From positions 1-64,000 of the forward strand of contig CATQHX010000014.1 in the NCBI GenBank assembly GCA_958296065.1: 64,000 nucleotides of DNA. The letters run 5' to 3'. Source of the stretch: Vicinamibacterales bacterium (GTDB lineage: Bacteria > Acidobacteriota > Vicinamibacteria > Vicinamibacterales > UBA8438). Below the pieces are notes generated by a model. It was not told the origin of the DNA. It searched no databases and was given only the letters and a program-made list of their open reading frames with translations. The translations under genes were made by a program, and so were the position numbers. Shown one piece after another: positions 19,053 through 28,150 of the stretch (position 1 is its first letter; every line of letters starts with the position of its first letter).

Positions 19053-21644
19053 TCATCTCAGACGCTCTGCGAGGCCGGTCAGGGTCTCCGCGAGCCCGTC
19101 GAGCCGCTGCCGGTTGCGGTCGCTGGCGTTGGCACTTTCGTTCGCGAGCGCTTCCGCCGTTGACGTCAAGTCCGTGGCGACTCCCGCGTCGGTTCCTGAC
19201 CCAATCGCGTCGACCCGGTCCAGCAGGTCCGACAACGCCGTCCGGCGCTCCGCCGTGAGCGTATCGCTTCGTTCGAGCTGGTCCAGATAGGCGCGCGCCA
19301 CCACCGGCCGCACGGGCCACTCGATCCGCGGCTGCTGCTGCGCATTGAAAGCGGCGGGGGCCACCGAGGAGGCCGCGGCGATCTCGTTCTCCGTCAGGTA
19401 CTCGCTCGGCAGCAGCTCCAGCACGTCGAGGCCGCGGGCGATCTCGGTGCCGTAGATGTAGCCGCGGTACCAGTACGCGGACCAGTAGCCGCCCATGACG
19501 AAGCGGTCCGGGTGAATCGGGCCGCGGTCGAAGAACGCGATCTCGACCGGATTCGACGAGTCGGTGAAGTCGAAGACCGAGATGCCGCCCTGGTACCACG
19601 CCTGCACCATGATGTCGCGGCCCGGGACCGGCACGATGGAGCCGTTGTGCGCCACGCAGTTCTCCCGCTCGGTCTGCGGGGCGGGCAGCTTGTAGTGGCT
19701 GCGGAACCGCATCTCGCCGTCGACGATGTCGTAGATCGCGTTCGCGCCCCACTCGCGGGGATCGGACGCGCGGCAGCGCGGACGCCCGCCGCCGCCCCAT
19801 TCGTCGGTGAAGATCACCTTGGTGCCATCGTTGTTGAACGTCGCCGAGTGCCAGTAGGCGAAGCCGGGATCGATCACGTCGTCGAGCCGGACCGGATTGA
19901 CCGGGTCCGAGATGTCCAGCAGGATGCCGTTGCCCGAGCAGGCCCCGGCCGCCAGCCCGGCGTCCGGGAAGGTCGTGATGTCGTGGCAGCGGCTGCTCTC
20001 GGCGGTCCGCTGGGTCCCCGGCCCGTGGTCCCCGCCGGGCCAGAGGCCCGCGGCGGCGCCCGTCTCGGGGTCCCGGAACACCAACGGGCGGCTGACGATG
20101 GCCGAGTCCTCGGGGCTCGCCAGCGGGATCCGGATGACGTCGATGCGGAACAGCGCCGTTTCCGGATTCTCGGCCGGCGACTCGTCGGAGCAACCCTCGA
20201 GCTCCTCTCCGGGGCGGACCGCGCCCGTGCCCGACCCGTAGACGTAGACGTTGCCCTCATCGTCGGGATCGGTGACGACCGTGTGGGTATGCGATCCCCG
20301 GCAGGTCTGCACGGCCGCGACCTGCTGCGGCATCCGCGTGTCACCGATGTCGAAGATGCGGATCCCGCGGAAGCGCTGGTCGCTGACCGGCTCCGCCACG
20401 CCCTCGAGGCCGCAGTCGAGCCGCCCGCGGGTCTGCTCGACGGACATGATCAGCAGGTTGCCCACCACCGACACGTCACCCTGCCCGCCGGGACAGACTA
20501 CCGAGGTGACGAGTTGCGGCGACGCCGGCACCTCGACGCGGTAGGTGTTGAAGCCGTGGTAGCTGCCGACGAACAGCCGGTCGCCGGCGAATGCCAGATC
20601 GGTGTTCCCGAAGTTGAGCAGGCCGCGCCGCTGCGGATTTTCCCCGGCGTCCTCTTCCTCATCCGCTTCCGCCGCTTCACGTTCCGGTCCGTCGCCCTCG
20701 TCCGCGTCGTCGCCCTCGTGCTCCGGATCGTCGTGTTCCGCGTCGTCCGCGTCCCGCCCTTCCTCGTGGTCGGCGTCCTCGTTCTGCTCCGCGTCATCCC
20801 CGGCTTCGCCCGCCACGGCCGGCTCCGGCTCGGCCTCCGTCTCCGGGTCCTGTTCGACCGGCATGGGCCGCCCCGCCGGGTTGTTGGGATCGTAGAAGCC
20901 CTCGGGCTTCGGCCGCGTGGCGACGAGCGCCATGTTCCACAGCGCCTGGCCGGCGTCGTGGAAACCGGACGCAAGCTGCACGCGCGGGTCGGGGGAGAGC
21001 TCCGCGAGCATCGCGTCCATGCGGTTGATCTCCGCCGCCTGGTCGGCCGTGATGTCCGAGGTGAACGCGAAGAGCTGCGAGTCCTGCGCCGCGCCGCGCT
21101 GGCCGAGCAGGTTGTCGACCATGGTCAGTGCGCCGCGATGGTGCTTGATCATCAACTCCAGAAACAGCCGATCGAACGCGGCGCCGTCCGCAGCCGCCAG
21201 GCTCTCCATCTCCTCGTCGGTCAGCATGCCCGGCATGCGCATTGCGCCGGGCGCGTGGTGCGCATCGATCGCGGTGACCTCCTGGCCGCGGTCCCGCAGC
21301 CAGTCCTGCATCATCTCGATCTCGTCTTCCTGCGAGAGCTCGATGCGCCGCGCCGTCTGCCGCATCGCGTCGCTCTCGGTCCGCGTGTCGAGCAGCTCGG
21401 TCATCTCGAGCGCCTGCGCGTGGTGGGAGATCATCCCCTGCATGAACCGCACGTCCGCCTCGGAATAGCGGATGCCGGCCAGGTCGGACGCTTCGGAGGC
21501 CGAAATCACCCGGCTCGGCTGGCCCGGCGCCCCGGGCTGCACGATCGGCGGCTGCGCCTGGATCGCCGGCGCGAACGAGAGGAAGACCAAGCCGGTCCCG
21601 AAGGTGACTGCGGACAGTGAACGAAGAGCACTCTGTCGGTTCAT
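19053..21644 (-). CDS. DUF305 domain fused through an acidic linker to an LVIVD-like beta-propeller
   Basis: MISHHAQALEM and MIKHHRGALTM (DUF305), ~70-aa Asp/Glu-rich linker, propeller strands such as GIRIFDIGDTRMPQQVAAVQTCRGSHTHTVV. Confidence 0.75.
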   Translation of the reverse strand: MNRQSALRSLSAVTFGTGLVFLSFAPAIQAQPPIVQPGAPGQPSRVISASEASDLAGIRYSEADVRFMQGMISHHAQALEMTELLDTRTESDAMRQTARRIELSQEDEIEMMQDWLRDRGQEVTAIDAHHAPGAMRMPGMLTDEEMESLAAADGAAFDRLFLELMIKHHRGALTMVDNLLGQRGAAQDSQLFAFTSDITADQAAEINRMDAMLAELSPDPRVQLASGFHDAGQALWNMALVATRPKPEGFYDPNNPAGRPMPVEQDPETEAEPEPAVAGEAGDDAEQNEDADHEEGRDADDAEHDDPEHEGDDADEGDGPEREAAEADEEEDAGENPQRRGLLNFGNTDLAFAGDRLFVGSYHGFNTYRVEVPASPQLVTSVVCPGGQGDVSVVGNLLIMSVEQTRGRLDCGLEGVAEPVSDQRFRGIRIFDIGDTRMPQQVAAVQTCRGSHTHTVVTDPDDEGNVYVYGSGTGAVRPGEELEGCSDESPAENPETALFRIDVIRIPLASPEDSAIVSRPLVFRDPETGAAAGLWPGGDHGPGTQRTAESSRCHDITTFPDAGLAAGACSGNGILLDISDPVNPVRLDDVIDPGFAYWHSATFNNDGTKVIFTDEWGGGGRPRCRASDPREWGANAIYDIVDGEMRFRSHYKLPAPQTERENCVAHNGSIVPVPGRDIMVQAWYQGGISVFDFTDSSNPVEIAFFDRGPIHPDRFVMGGYWSAYWYRGYIYGTEIARGLDVLELLPSEYLTENEIAAASSVAPAAFNAQQQPRIEWPVRPVVARAYLDQLERSDTLTAERRTALSDLLDRVDAIGSGTDAGVATDLTSTAEALANESANASDRNRQRLDGLAETLTGLAERLR

Positions 21645-21695
21645 TGGGGGATCTCCGCGGATCGGTTGGTTTTGCGGCTCAGGGTGCCCATTGTA

Positions 21696-21802
21696 TAGCG
21701 CCCCGAAACGCTTCGCCGGCTCGGCGTTTCGGCCCATCCCCCCCACTCCAGGACTCTGCACCTCGGCACTTCGCTTCGCCGCGTTCTGCGGCGCAAGCTC
21801 CA
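21696..21802 (-). repeat. Dispersed repeat family 1, copy B (inverted)
   Basis: tagcgccccgaaacgcttcgccggctcggcgtttcggcccatcccccc...gcggcgcaagctcc. Confidence 0.75.
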
Positions 21803-21873
21803 GGGGACGATTGGAGCTTCTATCGGGAACGCACTACGATCCTCCCTCGTCGACGCGGGGCTCCGACGCGATC

Positions 21874-22221
21874 ATGAGCGAAACGCCGGAAATGCTGTCA
21901 GACGGCCTGCCGCAACGAGCCGCCCGGCGGTTCGCAGGCGCACTCCGCGAACGTCATGGCGAAGCGCTCGTGGACGTGCGGATGTTCGGCTCCTGCGCAC
22001 GCGGCCAGATGCGCGAGGATTCCGACGTCGACGTGGCCGTGGTGCTGGAGCGGGTCGACTGGGAAACGAAGCGCAACGTCATCGACCTCGCTTCCAGCAT
22101 CGGGCTGGAGCATGACGTGCTCCTCTCGCCCACGGTGCTCGACCGGGAGACCTTCGAACGCTGGCGCGCGCAGGAACGGCTGTTGGTGATGGACATCGAG
22201 CGCGAGGGGTTGCCCCTGTGA
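21874..22221 (+). CDS. MNT-type nucleotidyltransferase (HEPN-MNT antitoxin)
   Basis: VRMFGSCARGQMREDSDVDVAVVLE (GSxARG..DSDxD). Confidence 0.75.
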   Translation: MSETPEMLSDGLPQRAARRFAGALRERHGEALVDVRMFGSCARGQMREDSDVDVAVVLERVDWETKRNVIDLASSIGLEHDVLLSPTVLDRETFERWRAQERLLVMDIEREGLPL

Positions 22222-22316
22222 CCGGTGAGGGCCGGCGCGAGAGCGCCGGAGCCGAGCTGGATCTGGCCGACGAGGAATTGCGCGCGGCGCAAGGGCTGCT
22301 CGCCGACGGCCTGCCG
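22218..22316 (+). pseudogene. Truncated HEPN-domain gene start
   Basis: GTG start overlapping MNT stop; AELDLADEELRAAQGLLADGLPR is HEPN-like, then homology ends abruptly. Confidence 0.5.
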
Positions 22317-22414
22317 CGGCTGACACCGCGATCCTGGCCGCATGGCGCAGGTCCGTTCACCGGCCCAGATGAAGCCGGACGGCGTGGTCATGGCGTTCTC
22401 GGCCCGCCGGAGCC

Positions 22415-23473
22415 TCAATCCAGACGGCCGAGCAGCGACTGTTGCCACGGCAGGAGGGCAGCCAGCCCGTCGTCGCCCTCCACGGCGATGCGCTCGAGCG
22501 CGGCCCGCGGCGCGATCAACTCTGCCTCTATGGCCAGTTCCTTCGCCACCCCGTCCCGCCGTTGTCTCAGCGCGGCGAGGCGCTTCTCCTGCGCCTTTGT
22601 GAGGCGCGGGCGCGCCTTGACCGCCGGGCGCTTCGGCCACTCGGCCTCATCGAGAGCCAGGGCTTCGTCGGCCGCTTGCGAGAACCGGGCCCGCCGGCCT
22701 CCGCGCAACCCGCGCGGCTGTGCTGTCTCGCCCCGATCCAGACGCTGCGCCGCGGCGACGAGATCCGCGTTCGAAAGGATATGGAACGGTGGGCGGTCGA
22801 TGCTGCGCGCCTCGTTCTCTCGCCAGTACCAGAGCGCACGCAGGACGGCGCCGGCCCGGCCCCCGAGCACGTGGCTGCCGCGCACGCGCCACTCGGTCTC
22901 GGGGTCGCGCTGGCGGGTGGTTCGTGCCGCGTCGACGGCGCGCCGGCACGCCTGCTCCAGCCACGCCGAACGACCGAGCTCCATCAGCCGCCGCTCGAGT
23001 CGTTCCGCGAGCGGCAGCAGATACCGGGTATCGTTGCGCGCGTATTCGGCGAGTCCCGAAGGCAACGGGCGTACGGCCCAGTTCGCCCGCTGCTGTCCCT
23101 TGGCCAGAGTGACGCCGAAGTGCTCGCCGACCAGGGCGGCGTAGCCGTATCGCTCGGCGCCGACGAGCCGCGCGGCGGTCATCGTATCGAAGACCCTCGA
23201 CGGGCTTCCAAAGCCGAGGCGATACAGCATGCGCAGGTCGAAGTCGGCCCCGTGCATCACCATCTCGGTTCCCGCCAGCGCATCGAGCAGCGGCGTCAAG
23301 TCGAGGCCGGCGAGCGGATCCACCAGTTCGTCCGCGCCGGGCAGGCCGATCTGCACCAGGCAGACCTTCTCGTAGTAGCAATGGAGACTGTCGGCCTCGG
23401 TGTCCACCCCGACGCGATCGGCGGCGGCGATACGTGCGGTGAGATCCGCCAGCGCGGTCTGAGTCTCGGTCAC
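22415..23473 (-). CDS. rnd: Ribonuclease D (3'-5' exonuclease + HRDC)
   Basis: VGVDTEADSLHCYYEKVCLVQI (DED), YARNDTRYLLPL (DxxxY). Confidence 0.85.
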   Translation of the reverse strand: MTETQTALADLTARIAAADRVGVDTEADSLHCYYEKVCLVQIGLPGADELVDPLAGLDLTPLLDALAGTEMVMHGADFDLRMLYRLGFGSPSRVFDTMTAARLVGAERYGYAALVGEHFGVTLAKGQQRANWAVRPLPSGLAEYARNDTRYLLPLAERLERRLMELGRSAWLEQACRRAVDAARTTRQRDPETEWRVRGSHVLGGRAGAVLRALWYWRENEARSIDRPPFHILSNADLVAAAQRLDRGETAQPRGLRGGRRARFSQAADEALALDEAEWPKRPAVKARPRLTKAQEKRLAALRQRRDGVAKELAIEAELIAPRAALERIAVEGDDGLAALLPWQQSLLGRLD

Positions 23474-23694
23474 GGCGCGGGAACACTACCACAGCGTGGG
23501 CCGGGCGCGCCGGGGATGCGGGCGCACCGGGGATGCGGGCGCGGCGGAAAAACGGTAGGCCTGGGTGCAAGGCGAGGGGTTGCTCCTTCGAGACCCCCGC
23601 AGGCTGGTGCGGGCCGACCGCTGCGGCGTGACGGGCGGAGCGGCCTGTGTATACTCGGCGGCGTCGCAGCGTACGCGGCACGGACCGACGTTCC

Positions 23695-23782
23695 GAGAAC
23701 AAGCGAGAGGTCCGGCTCGACCGGGCCGGGGGAGTCTTGAGAACAAGCGAGAGGTCCGGCTCGACCGGGCCGTGGGGGTTCA
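23695..23782. repeat. 44-bp tandem duplication upstream of the NHL-propeller gene
   Basis: gagaacaagcgagaggtccggctcgaccgggccg repeated at 23695 and 23739. Confidence 0.9.
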
Positions 23783-23787
23783 GAATC

Positions 23788-24915
23788 ATGCGGTACTTGA
23801 CTTCGGCGGTCGCATTGCTGGCGGGCCTCGTCGCGGGCCAGGCCGCGGCACAGGACGACGCGGGTCCCATCGGTCCCAGTCCCTACGAGGTGGTCGAGGG
23901 CTGGCACGAGCCGTTCGCGGGGGAGGGCTTCGCCTTCGGCGGCAACTCGGGGGTGTTCGCGGAGTCGCCGGACCGCATCTTCATCTCGCAGCGGGGGGAG
24001 ACCCGTCTGCCCGATCCGGTGCCGCCGGAGTTTGCCGGCTGGGTCGGCTCGATCGGCATCAACGCCCTGCGCGAAGCGGAGCGCCGGACCTGGCAGAACT
24101 GTCTCATGATCGTCGACGGCGACGGCAACCTGATCGAGGTCTGGGACCAGTGGGATCACCTGTGCGACGAGTCCGACGGGCCCGGACCGCACCGCGTCCG
24201 CATCAGCCCCTACGACCCGGAGGGCCGCGTCTGGGTGATCAACGAGAGCCGCCATCAGATTTTCGTCCTCTCGAACGACGGCAGCGAGCTGCTGATGACG
24301 CTCGGCGAGAAGAACGTGAGGGGCAGTGACGAGACGCACTTCGGCCGGCCGCAGGACGTGGCGTTCCTGCCGGACGGGCGGGTGCTGGTGGCCGACGGGC
24401 TCGACAACCACCGCATCATCATTCTGGACGCGGAGGGCCGCTATCAGTCGGAGTTCGGCGGGTTCGGCACCGATCCAGGTCAGTTCAACGGCATCCACGC
24501 CCTGGGCGTGGGGCCGGACGGGCTGATCTTCGCCCTCGACCGGGCCAACGGCCGCGTCCAGAAGTTCCGCATCTCCAGCGAGGCTTCCGGCGAGTATCAC
24601 CCCGAGGTCGACCACCTCGCCACGTGGTCCGGCTTCGGCCTGCCGCTCGACCTCATCGTCAACGACGATCACCTGTGGGTCTCGGACTTCGCGCCGCTCA
24701 AGATGGTGAAGCTCGACTTCGACGGCAACCGCCTCTATACGTGGAACGTCTCGAACGACGGACCGACCGGGTTCCTCGAGGTGCACGCCTTCTCGGTCGA
24801 CTCGGAGGGCAACCTCTACGGCGGCGACAACCAGCACGGCCGCACGCAGAAGCTGGTGCCGAAGACCGACGCCGACCCGGCTCTACTGATCGGGCAGCCG
24901 TACGTCGCGCGCTGA
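23788..24915 (+). CDS. Secreted NHL-repeat beta-propeller (peptidyl-alpha-hydroxyglycine lyase-like)
   Basis: Signal peptide; NHL-type repeats FGRPQDVAFLPDGRVLVADGLDNHRIIILD etc. Confidence 0.75.
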   Translation: MRYLTSAVALLAGLVAGQAAAQDDAGPIGPSPYEVVEGWHEPFAGEGFAFGGNSGVFAESPDRIFISQRGETRLPDPVPPEFAGWVGSIGINALREAERRTWQNCLMIVDGDGNLIEVWDQWDHLCDESDGPGPHRVRISPYDPEGRVWVINESRHQIFVLSNDGSELLMTLGEKNVRGSDETHFGRPQDVAFLPDGRVLVADGLDNHRIIILDAEGRYQSEFGGFGTDPGQFNGIHALGVGPDGLIFALDRANGRVQKFRISSEASGEYHPEVDHLATWSGFGLPLDLIVNDDHLWVSDFAPLKMVKLDFDGNRLYTWNVSNDGPTGFLEVHAFSVDSEGNLYGGDNQHGRTQKLVPKTDADPALLIGQPYVAR

Positions 24916-25007
24916 CGATGGGAGCCTGCCCAGCAGGACCGGCAGCATCCGGCAGCCGTACGTCGCGCGCTGACGATCAGAGCCTGCCCAACAGGATCAG
25001 CAGCATC
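24892..25007. repeat. 58-bp tandem duplication across the convergent 3' ends of the NHL gene and asd
   Basis: (g/c)ggcagccgtacgtcgcgcgctgacgat..gagcctgccca.caggа-like unit at 24892 and 24950, period 58. Confidence 0.85.
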
Positions 25008-26071
25008 CGGCGCAGCGGCTCCGCGGCGCCCCAGAGGAGTTGGTCGCCGACGGTGAAACAGGTCAGGTAGTCCTCGCCGAACGTCGTCTTGCGGATACGG
25101 CCCACCGGGACGTGGAGGCGGCCGGAAACCGCGGCCGGGGTCAGTCGCTCGCAGGTCGCCTCCAGGTCGTTCGGCACCACCTCGACCCAGTCGTTGGCGC
25201 CGGCGATGGCGGCCTCGATGTCCGCGAGGGGGACTTCCGACGTCAGCTTGATGGTCAGTGCCTGGCTGTGGCACCGCATCGCCCCGATCCGGACGCACTG
25301 TCCGTCGATGGGAATGAAGCGGCGGCTGCCCAGGATCTTGTTGGCTTCGTTCGCCGCCTTCCACTCCTCGCGCGTCTGGCCGTTGTCCATGGGCCGGTCG
25401 ATCCAGGGGATGAGACTGCCGGCCAGCGGCACGCCGAAGTGGTCGGTGGGGAGGTCGCCGCAGGCCATGCGTCCGGTGACGAGGCGCTCCATCTCCAGCG
25501 CCGTCTGACCCGGCGAGTAGCCGCTCGCCAGATCGCCCATCTGGCGGACCAGCTCGATCATGTGGCGCGCGCCGGCGCCGGAGGCCGACTGGTAGGTCAT
25601 GCAGGTCATCCACTCGACCCAGCCGCGGTCGAACAGACCCTGCAGGCCCATCAGCATGAGGCTGACGGTGCAGTTGCCGCCGATGAAATCGCGCGTGCCG
25701 TCCTCGAGCGCTTCGTCGATGACGCGGCGGTTCACCGGATCGAGGATGACGACGCTGGTGTCGTTCATGCGCAGGGCCGACGCGGCGTCGATCCAGTAGC
25801 CGTTCCAGCCGCTGTCGCGCAATGCGCCGTGAACGGACCTGGTGTAGTCGCCCCCCTGGCATGTCACGACGATGTCGGTCTCCGCGAGTCCGCGCACGTC
25901 GTTCGCGTCCCGCAGCGGCTTGCTGCCTCCGACGTCGGGACCGCGCTGGCCCACCTGGGAGGTCGAGAAGAACACCGGGTCGTAGCCGCCGAAGTCGCCC
26001 TCGGACGCCATGCGGTCCAGCAGGACCGAGCCGACCATGCCGCGCCAGCCGACGAAGCCGACCGTCTTCAT
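24977..26071 (-). CDS. asd: Aspartate-semialdehyde dehydrogenase
   Basis: VGFVGWRGMVGSVLLDRM, GGNCTVSLMLMGLQGLF, CxRIGAMRCHSQALTIKL motifs. Confidence 0.9.
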   Translation of the reverse strand: MKTVGFVGWRGMVGSVLLDRMASEGDFGGYDPVFFSTSQVGQRGPDVGGSKPLRDANDVRGLAETDIVVTCQGGDYTRSVHGALRDSGWNGYWIDAASALRMNDTSVVILDPVNRRVIDEALEDGTRDFIGGNCTVSLMLMGLQGLFDRGWVEWMTCMTYQSASGAGARHMIELVRQMGDLASGYSPGQTALEMERLVTGRMACGDLPTDHFGVPLAGSLIPWIDRPMDNGQTREEWKAANEANKILGSRRFIPIDGQCVRIGAMRCHSQALTIKLTSEVPLADIEAAIAGANDWVEVVPNDLEATCERLTPAAVSGRLHVPVGRIRKTTFGEDYLTCFTVGDQLLWGAAEPLRRMLLILLGRL

Positions 26072-27099
26072 GGCAACCGCCCCACCCACATGTCGGCCTG
26101 CACGGCGCTGCGGCCGGGCGAGCCGCCGGCCACGTAGAACCGGCCGTCGATGATGGCCGCCGCCGGCGAGGACAACGGCATCGGAAGCCTGCCGACCAGC
26201 TCCCACTCGCCGCCGGAGGACAGCGCCAGGATGTCGGGATCGACCTGCTTCGACTCGCCCGGAGCAGTCGTGTGGCCGCCGGCCATGTAGATGCGGCCGT
26301 CGTGCACGAAGGTGGAACCCTCGGCGTGGGAGTGCCCCTTGGGCAGCGGGGGACCGCTGGTCCAGGTGTCGGTCTCCGGATCGTAGATGTCCACGCGCGC
26401 CTGATCGAGCTGCTCGCTGTCGTGGTGGAACTGGCCGCCGATGGCGTAGATCTTTCCGTCGAACGTCATGCACGAGAACTGGTTGCGGGGTTCGGGCATC
26501 GGCGCGGCTGCCGTCCACTCGGCGCGGCCCTGCGCCCACTGGTCGAGGTCGAGCACCCAGTGGTCCGGAGAGTCCGTGTCGCGGTCGGCCTCGACGCCGC
26601 CCATATAGTGCAGCTTGCGCCCTGCCAGAGCGAGCCCGCCGCCGCCCCGCGGCTCCGGCAGCAACGGCGCCGCGGCATAGCGGTCGGCGTCGAAGTCGTA
26701 GCTCCACACCTCGGCGATGGTGTGCCCGCGGTAGCCGTCCTTGAAGCCGCCCGCGAACCACACCCTCCGCCCGTCGAGCACCAGGTTCATATGGGTGATG
26801 GCGCTCGGAAGCTCCTGGATGCGCGTCCAGCTCCCGTCTGCAGGGTCGAAGACGTGGGCCAGCTTGCTCGAGCGGACTCCGTCGGTGTACCCGCCGAACA
26901 GGTAGAGCTTGCCGTCGAGCACGACCGTGCCCGGCTCCCATTTCTCCACCGGCATGTCGGGCAGCTTCTGCCATTCCTGCGCCCCGGCCGTCGCGGTGGT
27001 GAGCAGCCCCAGAGTCAACGCCGCGGCGAGCGCGGTCGGCGTTCGCCGCCGGTTTCGCGGTCGGTCGGCGGTCGATACCCGGGCGGCGTGCATGGTCAT
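26068..27099 (-). CDS. Secreted Kelch-repeat protein
   Basis: Repeated LYLFGGYTDG / IYAIGGQFH / RIYMAGGH; ATGA overlap with asd. Confidence 0.8.
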   Translation of the reverse strand: MTMHAARVSTADRPRNRRRTPTALAAALTLGLLTTATAGAQEWQKLPDMPVEKWEPGTVVLDGKLYLFGGYTDGVRSSKLAHVFDPADGSWTRIQELPSAITHMNLVLDGRRVWFAGGFKDGYRGHTIAEVWSYDFDADRYAAAPLLPEPRGGGGLALAGRKLHYMGGVEADRDTDSPDHWVLDLDQWAQGRAEWTAAAPMPEPRNQFSCMTFDGKIYAIGGQFHHDSEQLDQARVDIYDPETDTWTSGPPLPKGHSHAEGSTFVHDGRIYMAGGHTTAPGESKQVDPDILALSSGGEWELVGRLPMPLSSPAAAIIDGRFYVAGGSPGRSAVQADMWVGRLP

Positions 27100-27245
27100 G
27101 GTCCTTTCTCGAGAGCGCTCGCGAGAGCAATAACGAACCAGTAATAATAGCAGCGTGCGCCGAGTGAGGCGTTACAAGCGAGCCGGTGGTCAGCCAGTGC
27201 TGTCAGCAGCAGGAAGTGCCGTCGTGGCCGGTCCATGCCGGCCAG

Positions 27246-27350
27246 AAGCTTGCGCCGCAAACGCAGCGAAGCGAAATGCCGCGGCGCAGGTTCATGGAGC
27301 GGGGGGATGGGCCGAAACGCCGAACCTGCGAGGCGTTTCGGGGCGCCAGG
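27246..27350 (+). repeat. Dispersed repeat family 1, copy C
   Basis: aagcttgcgccgcaaacgcagcgaag...catggagcggggggatgggccgaaacgccga..gcgaggcgtttcggggcgcc. Confidence 0.75.
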
Positions 27351-27434
27351 ACGGCGCCGCGTTCGGTAGAGGCCCGGTTGTTGCGTCGGAGCCGCAGTCT
27401 GACGGGCGGCCGTGGCTGACATCGGGACCAGCAG

Positions 27435-28139
27435 TCAGAAGCCGACCGAGCGCGTCGTAGCCGACGCCGTATAGATGAAGTCGCCGAACTCCGACGCGTC
27501 GTCGTTCGCGGCGTTGGCCGCTACGTGGAAGGCGACCGCTGCCGCATCGACGGCGGGTGAACGCCATTCGAAGGTCCAGGAAGTCGTTTCCGCGCCGGTG
27601 AGCGCGGTTCCCCGTTCGGTGTGCTGGGCGTAGGTCACGCCGTCGGGCGCGGCGACTACCTGCACGCGCTCGTCGCCGTCCAGGACCTGCAGCGCGCCGG
27701 CCGATTCGCCGGCGGCGTCCCCTTCGCTCGCGCGCGCCGCCAACTGGAAGCCGGCGCGCCCCATCCCCGGCCGCTTCAGGGACACCGTGATGCGGTAGGT
27801 CTCCGAGGGGGCGAACGTGTCCGGCACGCCGCCGAGCGTGAGCGAGCCGCCGGGCACGTCGATGTCGTTCTCGAAATGGCAGGTGTGGCAGGTGTCGTTC
27901 CCGAACCCGCCGGTGTGGGCCGCCGGCGGACCGTCGACGTAGGCCGCCTCGGGCCGGGGAGCGGCGAATAGCAGCGCCGCCGTCAGAGCGCCGGCACAGA
28001 CCGCGGTACTCCAGGCGCGGGCGTCGTGGATGCCGCCTCCTGGCTTCGTCGCGGCGTTCGGCGCATCACTTTCCGCGCAGGATTCGCGGTCGTGTGTTCT
28101 GGCGCCGATCCATACACACCATATGGAGTGTATCCGCAT
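27435..28139 (-). CDS. Secreted choice-of-anchor-V-like domain protein with CxxCH motif (start uncertain)
   Basis: GPPAAHTGGFGNDTCHTCHFENDIDVPGGSLTLGGVPDTFAPSETYRITVSLKRPGMGRAGFQLAAR. Confidence 0.65.
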   Translation of the reverse strand: MRIHSIWCVWIGARTHDRESCAESDAPNAATKPGGGIHDARAWSTAVCAGALTAALLFAAPRPEAAYVDGPPAAHTGGFGNDTCHTCHFENDIDVPGGSLTLGGVPDTFAPSETYRITVSLKRPGMGRAGFQLAARASEGDAAGESAGALQVLDGDERVQVVAAPDGVTYAQHTERGTALTGAETTSWTFEWRSPAVDAAAVAFHVAANAANDDASEFGDFIYTASATTRSVGF

Positions 28140-28150
28140 GGGAAAGAAGC

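Noticed and set aside
19512-21620. 702-aa plus-strand ORF
   Set aside because: Antisense shadow of the DUF305-propeller gene.
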